Shown: one piece after another, positions 1-9,808 of the stretch
Position numbering within the stretch: position 1 is the first letter of the stretch
Layout: every line of letters begins with the position of its first letter
From: Aquabacter sediminis
Lineage (GTDB): Bacteria > Pseudomonadota > Alphaproteobacteria > Rhizobiales > Xanthobacteraceae
NCBI RefSeq assembly: GCF_028863665.1
Contig: NZ_JARBFX010000005.1
Location: forward strand, 124,001-188,000
Length of the DNA: 64,000 nucleotides
Direction: 5' to 3'
Translations under genes and position numbers: made by a program
The notes under the pieces: model-generated
Database searches by the model: none
What the model saw: only the letters and a program-made list of their open reading frames with translations
What the model was told of the DNA's origin: nothing

Positions 1-3000
1 CGGCGGCAGGAGTGTTAGGACCTTGTCGGCGGACCAAGCCATCGCCGCGGACAGAGCCGCGGGCGCCAAGATCTCCCCCCCAGCAGGCGCTGGGCCTCCG
101 GCGACTTGCGCTTCGGCCGCAATCGCATGGAGCAGGCGGGTGACCGTCCCGCTATCGTTCTTGAGAAGCCCCTCCGGCGCGAAGGTGCGCATCCATCCAA
201 TAGCAACAAGGGCCGAGCCGGCCTCCGTCGGTGCCTCGATCAACGCACGCCGCGCGATTGCGAAATCGGGCTCGGGCTCGGGCTGCAATCGTATCGCCCG
301 TGCCGCACGCTCCTCTAGTATCGCGCGCTGCAAAGTCAGCTGCGCGCCAAGATGATCGCGCACCAACTGCTGCGAACCGGGCGTGATTAGTCGCTGGAAT
401 AGCAGACCAAGAAGGCCTTCGTTGAGGATCCAGCAAAGTAGCTTGTTCTTTGCGCGGCCGATCGCGGTCTGGACCAGACGCGAAAACGTCGGGTTGCTCT
501 CCGGACTTCCAAGGATGAGCCGCTCTAGCCCGGTGAGGAGGGCGCAATAGTCTCGAGCCGCGACCAACGCCTCGGCGAGCGCCATCTCGCTCGGGCGCAC
601 CCGGAGCTTCGGCGGCGCCTTCTCGTGCAGGGGCCGAAGGAGGAACTCGAAGAACTGGATGAAGCGCGCACAGGTCGATGCCTCTCCGTCATCCGTAGCA
701 GCCAAGGCCGCCCTTAGGATAATGCGGCGGAGGATGTGGCCAAGGTCCGGCGCACGCAAATCGTCAGCCTGCGCTACCTTGGTCAGCATCAGCTCGAACT
801 CTTCCCAGGGCGTCTGCTCTGGATCGTCCAGCGCGCTCCAGTGCAAGACGCTCAGGGCGGTGCGTCGGTCCAAAGTCGGGATATCGGCCCAGCTGCTGCG
901 AACGTCAGGCGCCGGACTAGGTTGATCATCCGCTTCGCCATAGCCGACAAAGCCGGCCCCACGACGTTCGACGACCCAGTTGCGCGCGTCTTCCGCGCTC
1001 ATCGGCGCGAGGTGCTCGGACTTTTCGTTCAGCTCCAGGCCAAGGCCTTCCAGCTTACTCTCGATCGCCGACCGTAGATTCCGAAGATCGTCGGGTGACC
1101 GAGCGGCAATGACAATGTCATCAACGTAGCGGGCGTAGAGGCCGCCACAGGCACGCTGGCCATCTTGCGCTAAGGCCTCCCCGTCCAGGGTCTTGACCCT
1201 CGCTTCCAACTCCGCGTCGAGTTCGAAGAGAACAATGTTGGCCAAATAGGAACTTAATGCTGGCCCCTGCGGCAGGCCTTTGGCGCCGCTTCCGCTGCAC
1301 TTGGGCTGGCCATCGGCGGGCGCAGCGAAGCTGTAGCCATGCTCAATAGAGCCGAAGCTATGATCGAGAATCCAGCGCATAAGGCTGTCGCGCCGAGCGC
1401 CGCCATCCAGCTCCGCGCCGAACAGCGGCGCGATGTCAAACAGCACCATCGCGTCAGCGCTGGGCAAAGCTTGGTCGAGCGCACGCTCTACCGCGTATCG
1501 GGGCACGTGATCGTAGAACGACTTGATGTCCAAGCGCGCGATATAGATGAGGTCGGACCGCATCCGTTCGATGCGGCGGCCGATGTGCAAAATAAAGCTG
1601 TTCCAGCAATCCAAGAACGGCCGGAACATGTCGCGGCGGCGGTTTCGATCCGGTCGCTCCTCGAGCGCACGCATATCGATCTGGTAGGCGAAACTGACCG
1701 CGCTTTGTGGCCTAACCGCCCCCGTGACGACGAGCGCGGGCTGGTCGGACCAATAGCGCACCGCCGGAATGCGCTCGGCGATCTCCCGTTGTTCGCCGCG
1801 CACGCGCAGCAACTCGGTCAGCACGTATTGCTGCTGGATAGCATCTTCGGGACACGGTCCACATTTCAGCCGCGGCGCGCCGCTGTCCTTAGCCTCGTTG
1901 TGTGCGAGATATGGCCTTTGCGGCCCTTTGGGCCGCGCCAGGGATTGCTCAATCCAAGGCAAGAAGATCGACGCGCCTTCCTCAATGCGATCCCAGCTGG
2001 CGACGTCGACGGGATACTCCCGACTATCGGTCGATTCTCGGGCCAGGATCATCGCGTGCAACAGCGCCGCGTCCGCCGATCGCTCCTCTGCAATGAACGG
2101 CTCCGGCAACTTTCGCGCTACGTCGTCGGACGAGGCGCGCTCTAGCTCTTGAGAAAGACGACCGTAGGTTCGACTAAGCAGCCCAGCCTCTGACCGCGCG
2201 CCCAGAGTGGTCTCATCGGGGGCGAGATTCTGCCAGATCGCGGGCCAGTCAAGTTTCTGCAGACGCCGGGCCAGGCGGTTCTGGAGAATGATTGAGCCGC
2301 CGGCATCGAGCGCCTCCACTGCACCGGCCACGCCGGCGAATGAATGGTCGAGACTGACCGCAGCCAGCGCATCCAGGGCGGGCACCAAGGCCTCAAGAAG
2401 CGTTAGCCGGGCCTGGTGAGGATCGAGGCCGGCGAGAAGTTCATCGGGATCAATCTTGGTTCGGTCGTCGGCCTCCTCCATGTCCACGCCGACGACATCA
2501 ACTAGGAACGACGCTTGCAGACCTTTGTGGAGGAGACGGGCTAGGGCGTCGGCCATACCTCGGCGCCCGGCCTTATCGGCATCGAAGAAGAGGTGAACCC
2601 TGAGGGCCCGTCCTGCTGATAGCGCCAATTCAGCAAGTTCGCCAATCGCCTCGACCTGCTTGTCGCTGATCGAGGCGCCAAACAGAGCTACCGCCGGCAG
2701 ACCGAGACTTTCCAGCCGCAGGGCGTCGAAGACGCCCTCGACCAGGAACAGATCGAACCGGTCCGCGGCGGCATCAAGGGCGGCAGGCTCCTGGCCAGCG
2801 TCGATGCGTCGACGGACTTCGTCGCCTCGATATAAAAGGTCCGACTTCTTGAAGCCTTTGGTGAAGAGGTACTTCGGACCGTCGCCAACAACCCGTCGCG
2901 CCATGAACCCGACAGTCCTCGCGCGAAGATTCTTGATCGGGATGAGAACCGACGCGCCGCGCACGAACGGGGTCAGAGAGACCGACTTCAAGGACAGCGA

Positions 3001-3537
3001 CAGCCCATTGTCCCCGGCGTAGCCAAGTCCCGCAGCAACGGCTTCGTCCAGCGCCGCTCGATCCTGGCCGAGACTGGCAAGGAAGGCTTCGGTAGACCCA
3101 ATCACGATGCCTGCGGAAGTCAGGGTATCCAGACCGAACTTTCGCGCTTGCGCGAAAAGCTTGAGCTGCGGGAGGTCATTCTTCTCGTGCCAAAAGGCTT
3201 GAGCCCGCTGTCGGATGTCTTGGCGCGGCTCCTTGTTTCGCCATCCGCGCTGGCGAAGGTTCAGGCCATAGGTGCTCGCCAACCAGTCGATCGCGCCGGC
3301 GAAGTCGACGTGTTGACGCTGCTTGACGAGCTCGACCGTGTCGCCGTGTTCGTGGCAAGTGAAACAGTGATAGTGAGCGTCTTTCCCCTGGTAGAGATGC
3401 AGGGAAGGCTGAGTGTCGTTGTGAAATGGACAAATCGCTAGGCGGGGCGAACGCCGCCCCGGCGCCAGCTGTATTCCCAGTTTCTGCGCGACATCCACGA
3501 TGTCAAGTTGCGAAATTTCGTCCTTCCAATCGGCCAT
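1..3537 (-). CDS. DnaG-type primase (CHC2 zinc finger + TOPRIM) fused to reverse transcriptase, partial
   Basis: The reading frame is open from an ATG at 3537 to the left window edge (1179 codons, no stop), so the C-terminus is missing. Seen in order: a CHC2 zinc finger with C36, H39, C58 and C61; a TOPRIM domain with the VEGVFDAL motif (E267) and FFDADKAG (D319, D321); then a reverse transcriptase with motif A LDIKSFYDHVP (D670), motif B GLPQGP (754-759) and motif C YVDD (D806, D807). After about residue 860 comes a long, probably helical, C-terminal region with no motif I recognise. All catalytic acids of both the TOPRIM and RT parts are present, so the protein looks active. CHC2 and TOPRIM domains normally belong to replicative or phage primases; RTs outside introns and retrons are often anti-phage. 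The role here (primer synthesis plus cDNA synthesis in defence, or an element's replication) is inference. The gene is divergent from the AIPR gene. Confidence 0.88.
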   Translation of the reverse strand, partial: MADWKDEISQLDIVDVAQKLGIQLAPGRRSPRLAICPFHNDTQPSLHLYQGKDAHYHCFTCHEHGDTVELVKQRQHVDFAGAIDWLASTYGLNLRQRGWRNKEPRQDIRQRAQAFWHEKNDLPQLKLFAQARKFGLDTLTSAGIVIGSTEAFLASLGQDRAALDEAVAAGLGYAGDNGLSLSLKSVSLTPFVRGASVLIPIKNLRARTVGFMARRVVGDGPKYLFTKGFKKSDLLYRGDEVRRRIDAGQEPAALDAAADRFDLFLVEGVFDALRLESLGLPAVALFGASISDKQVEAIGELAELALSAGRALRVHLFFDADKAGRRGMADALARLLHKGLQASFLVDVVGVDMEEADDRTKIDPDELLAGLDPHQARLTLLEALVPALDALAAVSLDHSFAGVAGAVEALDAGGSIILQNRLARRLQKLDWPAIWQNLAPDETTLGARSEAGLLSRTYGRLSQELERASSDDVARKLPEPFIAEERSADAALLHAMILARESTDSREYPVDVASWDRIEEGASIFLPWIEQSLARPKGPQRPYLAHNEAKDSGAPRLKCGPCPEDAIQQQYVLTELLRVRGEQREIAERIPAVRYWSDQPALVVTGAVRPQSAVSFAYQIDMRALEERPDRNRRRDMFRPFLDCWNSFILHIGRRIERMRSDLIYIARLDIKSFYDHVPRYAVERALDQALPSADAMVLFDIAPLFGAELDGGARRDSLMRWILDHSFGSIEHGYSFAAPADGQPKCSGSGAKGLPQGPALSSYLANIVLFELDAELEARVKTLDGEALAQDGQRACGGLYARYVDDIVIAARSPDDLRNLRSAIESKLEGLGLELNEKSEHLAPMSAEDARNWVVERRGAGFVGYGEADDQPSPAPDVRSSWADIPTLDRRTALSVLHWSALDDPEQTPWEEFELMLTKVAQADDLRAPDLGHILRRIILRAALAATDDGEASTCARFIQFFEFLLRPLHEKAPPKLRVRPSEMALAEALVAARDYCALLTGLERLILGSPESNPTFSRLVQTAIGRAKNKLLCWILNEGLLGLLFQRLITPGSQQLVRDHLGAQLTLQRAILEERAARAIRLQPEPEPDFAIARRALIEAPTEAGSALVAIGWMRTFAPEGLLKNDSGTVTRLLHAIAAEAQVAGGPAPAGGEILAPAALSAAMAWSADKVLTLLPP

Positions 3538-4461
3538 AGTTTTTCAGCCTCATCCCCCAGTGAGGCGAACTGCGCCGATGGGAACCGATGACAATTTACC
3601 TATGGTGCAGCCCGGTGCCAAGGCACCAGCCATGCGTGTGCCGGGGAAAAGCGAGTAGTAGGCCTCACATCTGCCATCCCCTCGCTGGGCACATTTCGCC
3701 ATCAGCTTCAGCGTTTGAACGTCTGAAATCCGGTGACATGCCAAAGACAGGAGTTTCGCCAAGGTGCCTTCGTCCCCTCGCGAATGTCCCCTTTCAGACC
3801 ATGGTTGTTGGCACATTAATGACTGAAATGGGGGCGCAAAGCGGACGTCGCTGAAAGGGCTGTGAACGAACAGCAGAGAGTCAGAGGCGAAAGCAGTATC
3901 AGGCAGCGAGAATGCCGTCTCGTTTTGAGACTAAATTCTGAGACGCGTAACGGCTTGAAAAGACTGAGGCCGCCATACGTCTCATAACTTTTGAATTTTG
4001 AGACAAGTCATCCTTGATAATGGCGTCACGCTATCCGAATTGCGACAATCTGAAGCGCTGCATTGGACTTGGCCCGCAGTGGCCTATAGCTCCCCCCCGA
4101 AGACGCTTGATGCATCGTCGGCTTTGCGCCCTCATTGTCGCCGTTCACGCGCCAACCGGCGGCTTCCAATTCCTGACGGTCCCCTTCATGCCAGCCGGTG
4201 TATGCCAGCGGAATTGGCATGTCCTCATGCTCGGTGGAGATCGGAGCGGGTGCTTTTGAGCGCCAAGCCGCTTTTCCTGTGGTTCATTCAGGTACGGTGT
4301 CGCGGCCACCATGTGTCCAAATCGATCGTTCCCACCCAACAAAGGCCCTATCGTCACCGTCCCGGCCACGCCTATTCTGCCTGCCAATCAATCTGGTGGG
4401 CAATTGCTATACCCTGTGTACGCGCATACCGTGTGTGAAGGGGCAATGCGAAGGTAATAAG
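3538..4461. other. gene-free stretch between divergent RT-primase and AIPR genes
   Basis: No convincing gene is seen in these 924 bases. Short open frames exist on both strands but lack recognisable motifs or good ribosome sites. The stretch is less G+C-rich around 3900-4020, where GAGAC/GTCTC boxes are repeated. It must hold the promoters of the two divergent genes, and it is long enough to encode a non-coding RNA such as those used by several defence RTs; no retron-like msr/msd structure could be confirmed by eye. Confidence 0.6.
3917..4004. promoter_or_regulatory. cluster of GAGAC/GTCTC boxes, candidate operator
   Basis: GTCTC occurs at 3917-3921 and 3979-3983 and GAGAC at 3927-3931, 3940-3944 and 4000-4004. 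TTTTGAGAC is repeated exactly at 3923-3931 and 3996-4004, with a close copy TTCTGAGAC at 3936-3944. The first pair forms an inverted repeat with a 5-base spacer, and the box at 3979 faces the one at 4000. Such spacing fits a repressor site or a small hairpin series upstream of the divergent defence genes. The function is inferred. Confidence 0.4.
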
Positions 4462-6504
4462 GTGCTTGAAGAGAAGCTTTTAGCGGAGTTCGCGGCAGGG
4501 CTCAGGGACGAAGCTAACGACAGGCTGATCGAGCTGCCGACGGAATTACCGTTGGCTTCGGAGACTGCGCTCGCTGAGGTGATCCTCGGTTACCTGGAGG
4601 AAGCCGGCTCGATAGCTGGCCATGACCTCTGTCCGCATGAGGATGTCGGACTTCATCGGCCCTGCCGGGTTATCGCCTATTCCCTGCCGGAAGATTCTGT
4701 CAGACTGGAGTTGTTTACGACGCTCGGCCTGAGTGCGGATCCGGTGCTGGCACGACGCGACATTGGTCGTCTCTCCGGATGGGCAGCACGCTTTTTCGAA
4801 TATGCGGCAAAGGGCGATCACGTCCGTTTCGCGAATAACCCCGCCGCACTCGAAGCTGCTGCTCTGATCCAGACGGAACTGCTGCGCATTGAGGAAGTTC
4901 GGATCAACGTGCTTACCGACGCCCGTGTCAGGGATCGTGCGGTTGATGACATTGTCGTGCAAGGCCGGCGCGTCGAGACAGAGGTCTGGGATATCGAACG
5001 TCTCTATCGCGCGACAGGCGAAGACGTAACACGCGATCGGATCGAGATCGATTTCGCGAAAATGCTAGGCCGGCCGCTGGCATGCCTCGAAATGAAGCCG
5101 CGCCCGGCGGAATACGAGACATATATGGTCATCCTACCGGGGAAGCTGATCTACGATTTGTTTGATCAGTACGGGCCGCGCCTGTTCGAATTCAACGTGC
5201 GATCGTTCCTGCAGGCGAAGGGCGCCGTGAACAAGGGAATCCAGCGCACGATCAGGGAAGAGCCCGGCCGCTTCCTTGCCTACAACAACGGACTGACAGC
5301 CACGGCTGACGAGATCGAGGTATCGACTTGGCATGGTGAAACCGTCATCAACCGGCTGCGAGGGCTTCAGATCGTTAATGGTGCACAGACCACGGCCTCA
5401 ATCCACCGCGCCCTGAAGGTAGACAAGCTTCCGCTGGACCAAGTGGCGGTTTCCATGAAGCTCACCCTCGTGCCACCCGAGAAGCTTGAAGAATTCGTTC
5501 CGCTGATTGCTCGCTTCGCGAATACCCAGAATCCGATTCAGGTGGCGGACCTCTCCGCCAGTGACCGCTTCCACCAGCAGTTCGAGGCGCTGTCGGAATC
5601 GGTCTGGCCTCCCGGCGAGGAAAGCCGCTGGTTCTATGAGCGCGCGCGGGGGTCATACCAAATGGCGCGGAACAGGCATGGATCGACGCCGGCCCGCCGC
5701 CGCGAATTCGATCGGACGTGCCCGCGTAGTCAGCACTTCGGAAAGACTGATCTCGCAAAATACCTGATGGCTTGGTGGGGCAGTCCCCAGATCGTAAGCC
5801 GCGGCGCGCAGAAGAACTACGCGACCTTCATGTTCAGCCTGCGCGAACGGCTTGGCGAGGCATGGAGCCCCGACAAGGACTTTTTCCGTCGCACGATAGC
5901 CAAGGCGCTTCTGTTCAAGGCCGCTCAGGGCGTGGTTCGCAAGGCTCGCCTCCAGTCATACGGGGCAAACGTTGTCGCGTACATGATCGCGCTTCTCGCC
6001 AGTCATCATGGCGACGGGATCGATCTCAAACGACTCTGGGACGAGCAGCAGGTCTCGAGCGAAATGGAGGCGTTGTTCGCGATGTGGGCGCCGCAGATCC
6101 ACGCGGAAATCGTGGCGAGCGCTGGTAATCGCAATGTCACCGAATGGTGCAAGAAAGATGACTGCTGGGCCGAAATTGGCGCTCTCAATCTTCCTCTGCC
6201 ATCGGCCATGCCGCCCGAATTTCGCGATGCGGCACCAGCGTCGAAGCAGCTCAACGGCAGTGAAGATCACAGCGAGTCGGACGATGATCTGATTGCGGAA
6301 TGCGTGGATCTCGATGGTGCCGCATGGGCCAGGATCATGGCATGGGCGGCAGCGACACCAGCGATAGACGACTACGACCGCAAGGTGGTCCACACATTGA
6401 GCGGCTACGCGATGAATGGCTGGATCAAGCGTCCATCATCCAAGCAGGCTGTGCGAGGCAGCCGCGTCCTGAACGCCGCACGCAGCGCCGGGGTAGCGAT
6501 CTGA
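4462..6504 (+). CDS. AIPR family (abortive infection phage resistance) protein
   Basis: About 680 residues from a GTG at 4462, chosen because GAAGG lies 7 bases upstream and the homologous part of the protein begins here; the frame is open further upstream but that extension is low-quality sequence. The AIPR core is clear: FNVRSFLQAKGAVNKGI (244-260), YNNGLTATAD (274-283) and LQIVNGAQTTASI (302-314). AIPR proteins are associated with abortive infection and occur in restriction-modification-type defence operons, often beside Z1 helicases and Vsr-like nucleases. The biochemical activity of this family is not settled. The gene ends 11 bases from the stop of the convergent HerA-like gene. Confidence 0.85.
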   Translation: MLEEKLLAEFAAGLRDEANDRLIELPTELPLASETALAEVILGYLEEAGSIAGHDLCPHEDVGLHRPCRVIAYSLPEDSVRLELFTTLGLSADPVLARRDIGRLSGWAARFFEYAAKGDHVRFANNPAALEAAALIQTELLRIEEVRINVLTDARVRDRAVDDIVVQGRRVETEVWDIERLYRATGEDVTRDRIEIDFAKMLGRPLACLEMKPRPAEYETYMVILPGKLIYDLFDQYGPRLFEFNVRSFLQAKGAVNKGIQRTIREEPGRFLAYNNGLTATADEIEVSTWHGETVINRLRGLQIVNGAQTTASIHRALKVDKLPLDQVAVSMKLTLVPPEKLEEFVPLIARFANTQNPIQVADLSASDRFHQQFEALSESVWPPGEESRWFYERARGSYQMARNRHGSTPARRREFDRTCPRSQHFGKTDLAKYLMAWWGSPQIVSRGAQKNYATFMFSLRERLGEAWSPDKDFFRRTIAKALLFKAAQGVVRKARLQSYGANVVAYMIALLASHHGDGIDLKRLWDEQQVSSEMEALFAMWAPQIHAEIVASAGNRNVTEWCKKDDCWAEIGALNLPLPSAMPPEFRDAAPASKQLNGSEDHSESDDDLIAECVDLDGAAWARIMAWAAATPAIDDYDRKVVHTLSGYAMNGWIKRPSSKQAVRGSRVLNAARSAGVAI

Positions 6505-6515
6505 AAGCCCAGTCG

Positions 6516-8342
6516 TCAGTAGTCTGGCCGTATTCCTCCACGACGTCCCGGCTTCGCGGTGCGCCTTCCCGTTCTGGGCGCAGCGGTATCACCATCATCC
6601 GATGACCTGGGCGCCTTGCGTAGGTTCTTCAGGATTGCCTCGGTGTTTCTTTCGCGGCGTGCGTCCGGCTTCCAGCTCTGCGCCTCCCGGATGAAATCCT
6701 CGTCGCCGATCGCTTCGCTCACGAGGTCCGCATCGAATTTCACCTGAACAAGCAGAGGGAAGCGTACCGCCTGTCCCGATACGATACCTTGGCCGCGACC
6801 GAATGCTTGCAAGATATTGGCGTCCGCCTCCGACAGGTTTTCCATCACTGACCGCACGAAGCTCTTGTCGCGCGGATTGACCAGACGGAGCACGAGGAAG
6901 CTGTTGCACTGTGCCAAGGTCGTCTCGTCCAGCCGGGATGGCCGCTGCGAGATGAGGATCAGGCCGGTGCCAAACTTTCTGCCCTCAGTAATCACCTTCC
7001 GGATCGTGGGCAGCGACGGAGTCTCGTCGGTCCCTTCCTGGCGGCTCGGGATGAAGTTGTGGGCCTCCTCGACCACGGCCTGGAAAGGAGGGATGATCCC
7101 GGAAAGCGTGGAGCGGTGGCCGAAGAGTGCCTCAAGGACCATGCTGACGATCGCCGACTGGTTGAGATGATCGTAGCCGGCGAGATAGAAAATCGAGACG
7201 GTTCCGGGCGCAACGATCTCATCCGGAGCATCGGACGGATCGGGCATCTCCTCGAAATCGTAGCTGGAGAAGCGGGACCGGCTGCGCAGCCTCGCATTAT
7301 TCGACTCCATCTGCTCCAGATTGGAGAGAACGAATTCGAGCGATCTTTTGACCACGTTCATCGTGCCGCTGCGAGTGTCGGCGAGGTCCTCGGACAGGTC
7401 CTGACCGTCCTTGCGCCTCTTTTTCGCCGCGACCGCCTCCGCATGGTCGATCATCTTCCGTAAAAAGCTGGCGGCCGTCTCTCCATCCTGGACCTTCGCG
7501 TTGTTGAGTAGGTACAGATAGAACTGCTGCTGAGGATCGGTCAGCTTCTTTCCCATCTTGTCGATGAGATCGGAAATGATGCCGAGATTGTCCTGTCGCA
7601 CGCGAATGACCGGATAGAGCACATTGATCCTGGTCTTCGGGAAACGGTCTCGGCTCTCATAGAAGCCGAGATAGTCGCCATGCGGATCGAAGATCACGAG
7701 CGGATATCGCAGCTCGATCAGCTCGCGAATGATCCGACGCGCTGCTACGGTCTTACCACCGCCTGTCATAGCGAGGATGGCCAGATGCCTGGACACGATA
7801 TCGCGCGCCGACAGGCTGACCTCGACGTCGCCGCGGGCAATGAGACTGCCGACCAGCAGCTTCGCAGGAGCAGGGTCCGCTTGGTCATCGTCGCCAGTCA
7901 GCAGACGACGCACCGCGTCCGCCGGCGGATACAGCACCTCCGCGGAGGGTTTCACCGGGTAGGTTAAGGGAGAGAGCTGGGCGACACCAGGGTCGTCGCC
8001 GAACGTTGTGCCGAGGATCAGCACTTCCGCTTCGAGATGGTCACGGCTGCCTGAGAGAACCGTGTCGAGAAAGCGAATGTTCTCGTTCGCCAGCTCCTGG
8101 GCGGCCTCGGCCGGGAAAAAGGGATTGAAGCGATCGATGGACGTGATCCGGCCCCACACGGTGGCGATCTCGCGGTGGCCGGCTGACGCGACCGGCACCT
8201 CGACCCGAGTGGCAACGATGTCGCCAAGTTTTCCCTCAAGGTTCCGGAGAATGAAGGTATAGCGGCCCGTGGACGCCTCGCCCACGACGGTTCCGATACG
8301 CGGCCATGCCTCCGGCTCTGGTTTCGATCCCGCCCTTGCCAT
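6516..8342 (-). CDS. HerA-like ATPase/translocase
   Basis: About 608 residues. An upstream in-frame ATG at 8504 would overlap the preceding nuclease gene by 145 bases; the ATG at 8342 is preferred because GAGGGGG precedes it and it follows the NurA stop by 17 bases. Visible motifs are Walker A MTGGGKT (192-198), Walker B AVVEEAHNF (422-430) and the QRPSRLDETTLAQCNS segment (466-481) typical of HerA hexameric ATPases of the FtsK/HerA group. An N-terminal beta-rich HAS-barrel-like part fits residues 10-90. HerA pumps DNA and works with NurA nuclease; in bacteria HerA ATPases are widely recruited to anti-phage systems. The two genes are co-directional, so a HerA-NurA complex is likely. Confidence 0.88.
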   Translation of the reverse strand: MARAGSKPEPEAWPRIGTVVGEASTGRYTFILRNLEGKLGDIVATRVEVPVASAGHREIATVWGRITSIDRFNPFFPAEAAQELANENIRFLDTVLSGSRDHLEAEVLILGTTFGDDPGVAQLSPLTYPVKPSAEVLYPPADAVRRLLTGDDDQADPAPAKLLVGSLIARGDVEVSLSARDIVSRHLAILAMTGGGKTVAARRIIRELIELRYPLVIFDPHGDYLGFYESRDRFPKTRINVLYPVIRVRQDNLGIISDLIDKMGKKLTDPQQQFYLYLLNNAKVQDGETAASFLRKMIDHAEAVAAKKRRKDGQDLSEDLADTRSGTMNVVKRSLEFVLSNLEQMESNNARLRSRSRFSSYDFEEMPDPSDAPDEIVAPGTVSIFYLAGYDHLNQSAIVSMVLEALFGHRSTLSGIIPPFQAVVEEAHNFIPSRQEGTDETPSLPTIRKVITEGRKFGTGLILISQRPSRLDETTLAQCNSFLVLRLVNPRDKSFVRSVMENLSEADANILQAFGRGQGIVSGQAVRFPLLVQVKFDADLVSEAIGDEDFIREAQSWKPDARRERNTEAILKNLRKAPRSSDDGDTAAPRTGRRTAKPGRRGGIRPDY

Positions 8343-8359
8343 CTGCCCCCTCGATTCTC

Positions 8360-9652
8360 TCACGCACTCGGCCGGAACAGCCAATCCCGGCCCTTTGCGG
8401 CCAGCACTCTTTTCGCGAAGGCAACCGCCCTCGGATCGCCACTCTCGATCGCCCGCCTCAACAGCACGATCTGGTGTTGGCATTTGACCCCACGGCTTAG
8501 CCAAGCAGGTACTTTCGCGAAGCGATCCACGATGTCGAGGCCAACCGGAAATCCGTATGACGGTAATAGGCGGCTGGTGTGGAAGATCAGCGCCAGCAGG
8601 TCATCGAATCCATGGATGTCCTCGAAAGCTTCGACCCGGAAGGGCATCACCATCGCCGATGGCTTGATATAGGTCGTAAAAGCGTTGGGATAATCCCGAA
8701 TCTTCCGTTTCCAGTCGTCCGGCCACTTGTTCTCCGGTCCCTGCCGCATGACGGGAGTTGGCACCACATACTCTCCGTCCCCTAGCACGACGTCGAGAAG
8801 CGAGGCATCATTCAGGCCGTAGGACAGTATCTTTCGCTCCAGTTCGCGCGCGTCCTTTTCCTTCAGGACCTTGCCGTCCTGGAGCCGATCGAGAATGCGC
8901 CGTAGGAAGACCGGGTCTCGCCCGATTGATCGCTCCACCGCACCTATCACTGGTGTCCCGGTCTCGCGGAGGCGTTCCAGCACCGTAAGATAGAGGGCAA
9001 CGAACTGGCGTTCGCGCTCGTCACCTTCCCAGTCATCGTCATCCAGCAGCGTCCTGCAGGCATCGCGTCCGAAGGAAGGGAAATCTTCCAGCCCATAGGG
9101 CGCGACCGGATTGACCAGCGGTCCGTGCAGGATGATGGCGTCTACCCTATTTTCGCCAACGGTTTTCGCCAGCCGGTAGCCAGCGGCAACTTCGCTTACC
9201 ATGCGCGCCGCGTCGCGCAGCTTCGCCACGTCGAGGAAATCGCTTTCGAAGAGAAATCCGGAATCGCTGAACAGGTCATCGACCAACGACAGCTCGATAT
9301 TGAACTGTTCCCGTCTGTCCGACTCGTCCCCTGGCCGGACAATGTAGGACCCGACGCGAATGCCTATTGGCGCCGCCGATGGCAGCTCGATATTTGCGAC
9401 GCCGCCGTCGACAAAGGCGAAAGACTTTCCGTGAAGTCTAGGCCAATAGTTATTGGGCGCATACTCGATGCGGCGTAGAAGATCGTTATTTTCCAGAAGC
9501 GCGCGGACGCTCTCGGCTATCCCGGAAAGATTCTCCACAAAGTCCGTGTGAGCCTGATTGGAGTGCTGCCGCGTGACTAGCAGCATGTTCGCCAGGAACT
9601 CGCCCTGGCCGATCCGCGCCTCTATCCGGTCCCTGATGTCCGCTTCAGCCAA
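8360..9652 (-). CDS. NurA-domain nuclease, partner of HerA-like ATPase
   Basis: 430 residues. The segment FAFVDGGVANIEL (78-90, with D82) matches the first catalytic motif of NurA 5'-3' nucleases, which have an RNase H-like fold; a second acidic block (AIILHGPLVNP and following) lies in mid-protein. It is the upstream gene of a two-gene operon with the HerA-like ATPase. NurA and HerA together process DNA ends. No Mre11 or Rad50 homologue is present here, which argues for a defence rather than a repair role. Its start is 33-156 bases from the divergent Vsr-like gene, depending on which Vsr start is used. Confidence 0.8.
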   Translation of the reverse strand: MAEADIRDRIEARIGQGEFLANMLLVTRQHSNQAHTDFVENLSGIAESVRALLENNDLLRRIEYAPNNYWPRLHGKSFAFVDGGVANIELPSAAPIGIRVGSYIVRPGDESDRREQFNIELSLVDDLFSDSGFLFESDFLDVAKLRDAARMVSEVAAGYRLAKTVGENRVDAIILHGPLVNPVAPYGLEDFPSFGRDACRTLLDDDDWEGDERERQFVALYLTVLERLRETGTPVIGAVERSIGRDPVFLRRILDRLQDGKVLKEKDARELERKILSYGLNDASLLDVVLGDGEYVVPTPVMRQGPENKWPDDWKRKIRDYPNAFTTYIKPSAMVMPFRVEAFEDIHGFDDLLALIFHTSRLLPSYGFPVGLDIVDRFAKVPAWLSRGVKCQHQIVLLRRAIESGDPRAVAFAKRVLAAKGRDWLFRPSA

Positions 9653-9808
9653 TACATCCCCCTGGAATCAGACTAGGATCCTCCCATGAGAGCGCAACAT
9701 AATCCCGCCGAAGCGGATGAGGAACTGTTCATATCGGAGCCGGTAGCTCCCGAAGTGGCAGACGGTCGGGAAGTCGCGTCGCCGAGTCGGCAGCACCGAG
9801 GCGACTTC

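Noticed and set aside
3550-3854. Overlapping 88-residue open frames on both strands
   Set aside because: No ribosome site of note and no motif; they shadow each other in the divergent promoter region.
4198-4461. N-terminal extension of the AIPR gene from an ATG at 4198
   Set aside because: The extension is Cys/Pro/Ser-rich without similarity to AIPR; the GTG at 4462 has a better ribosome site.
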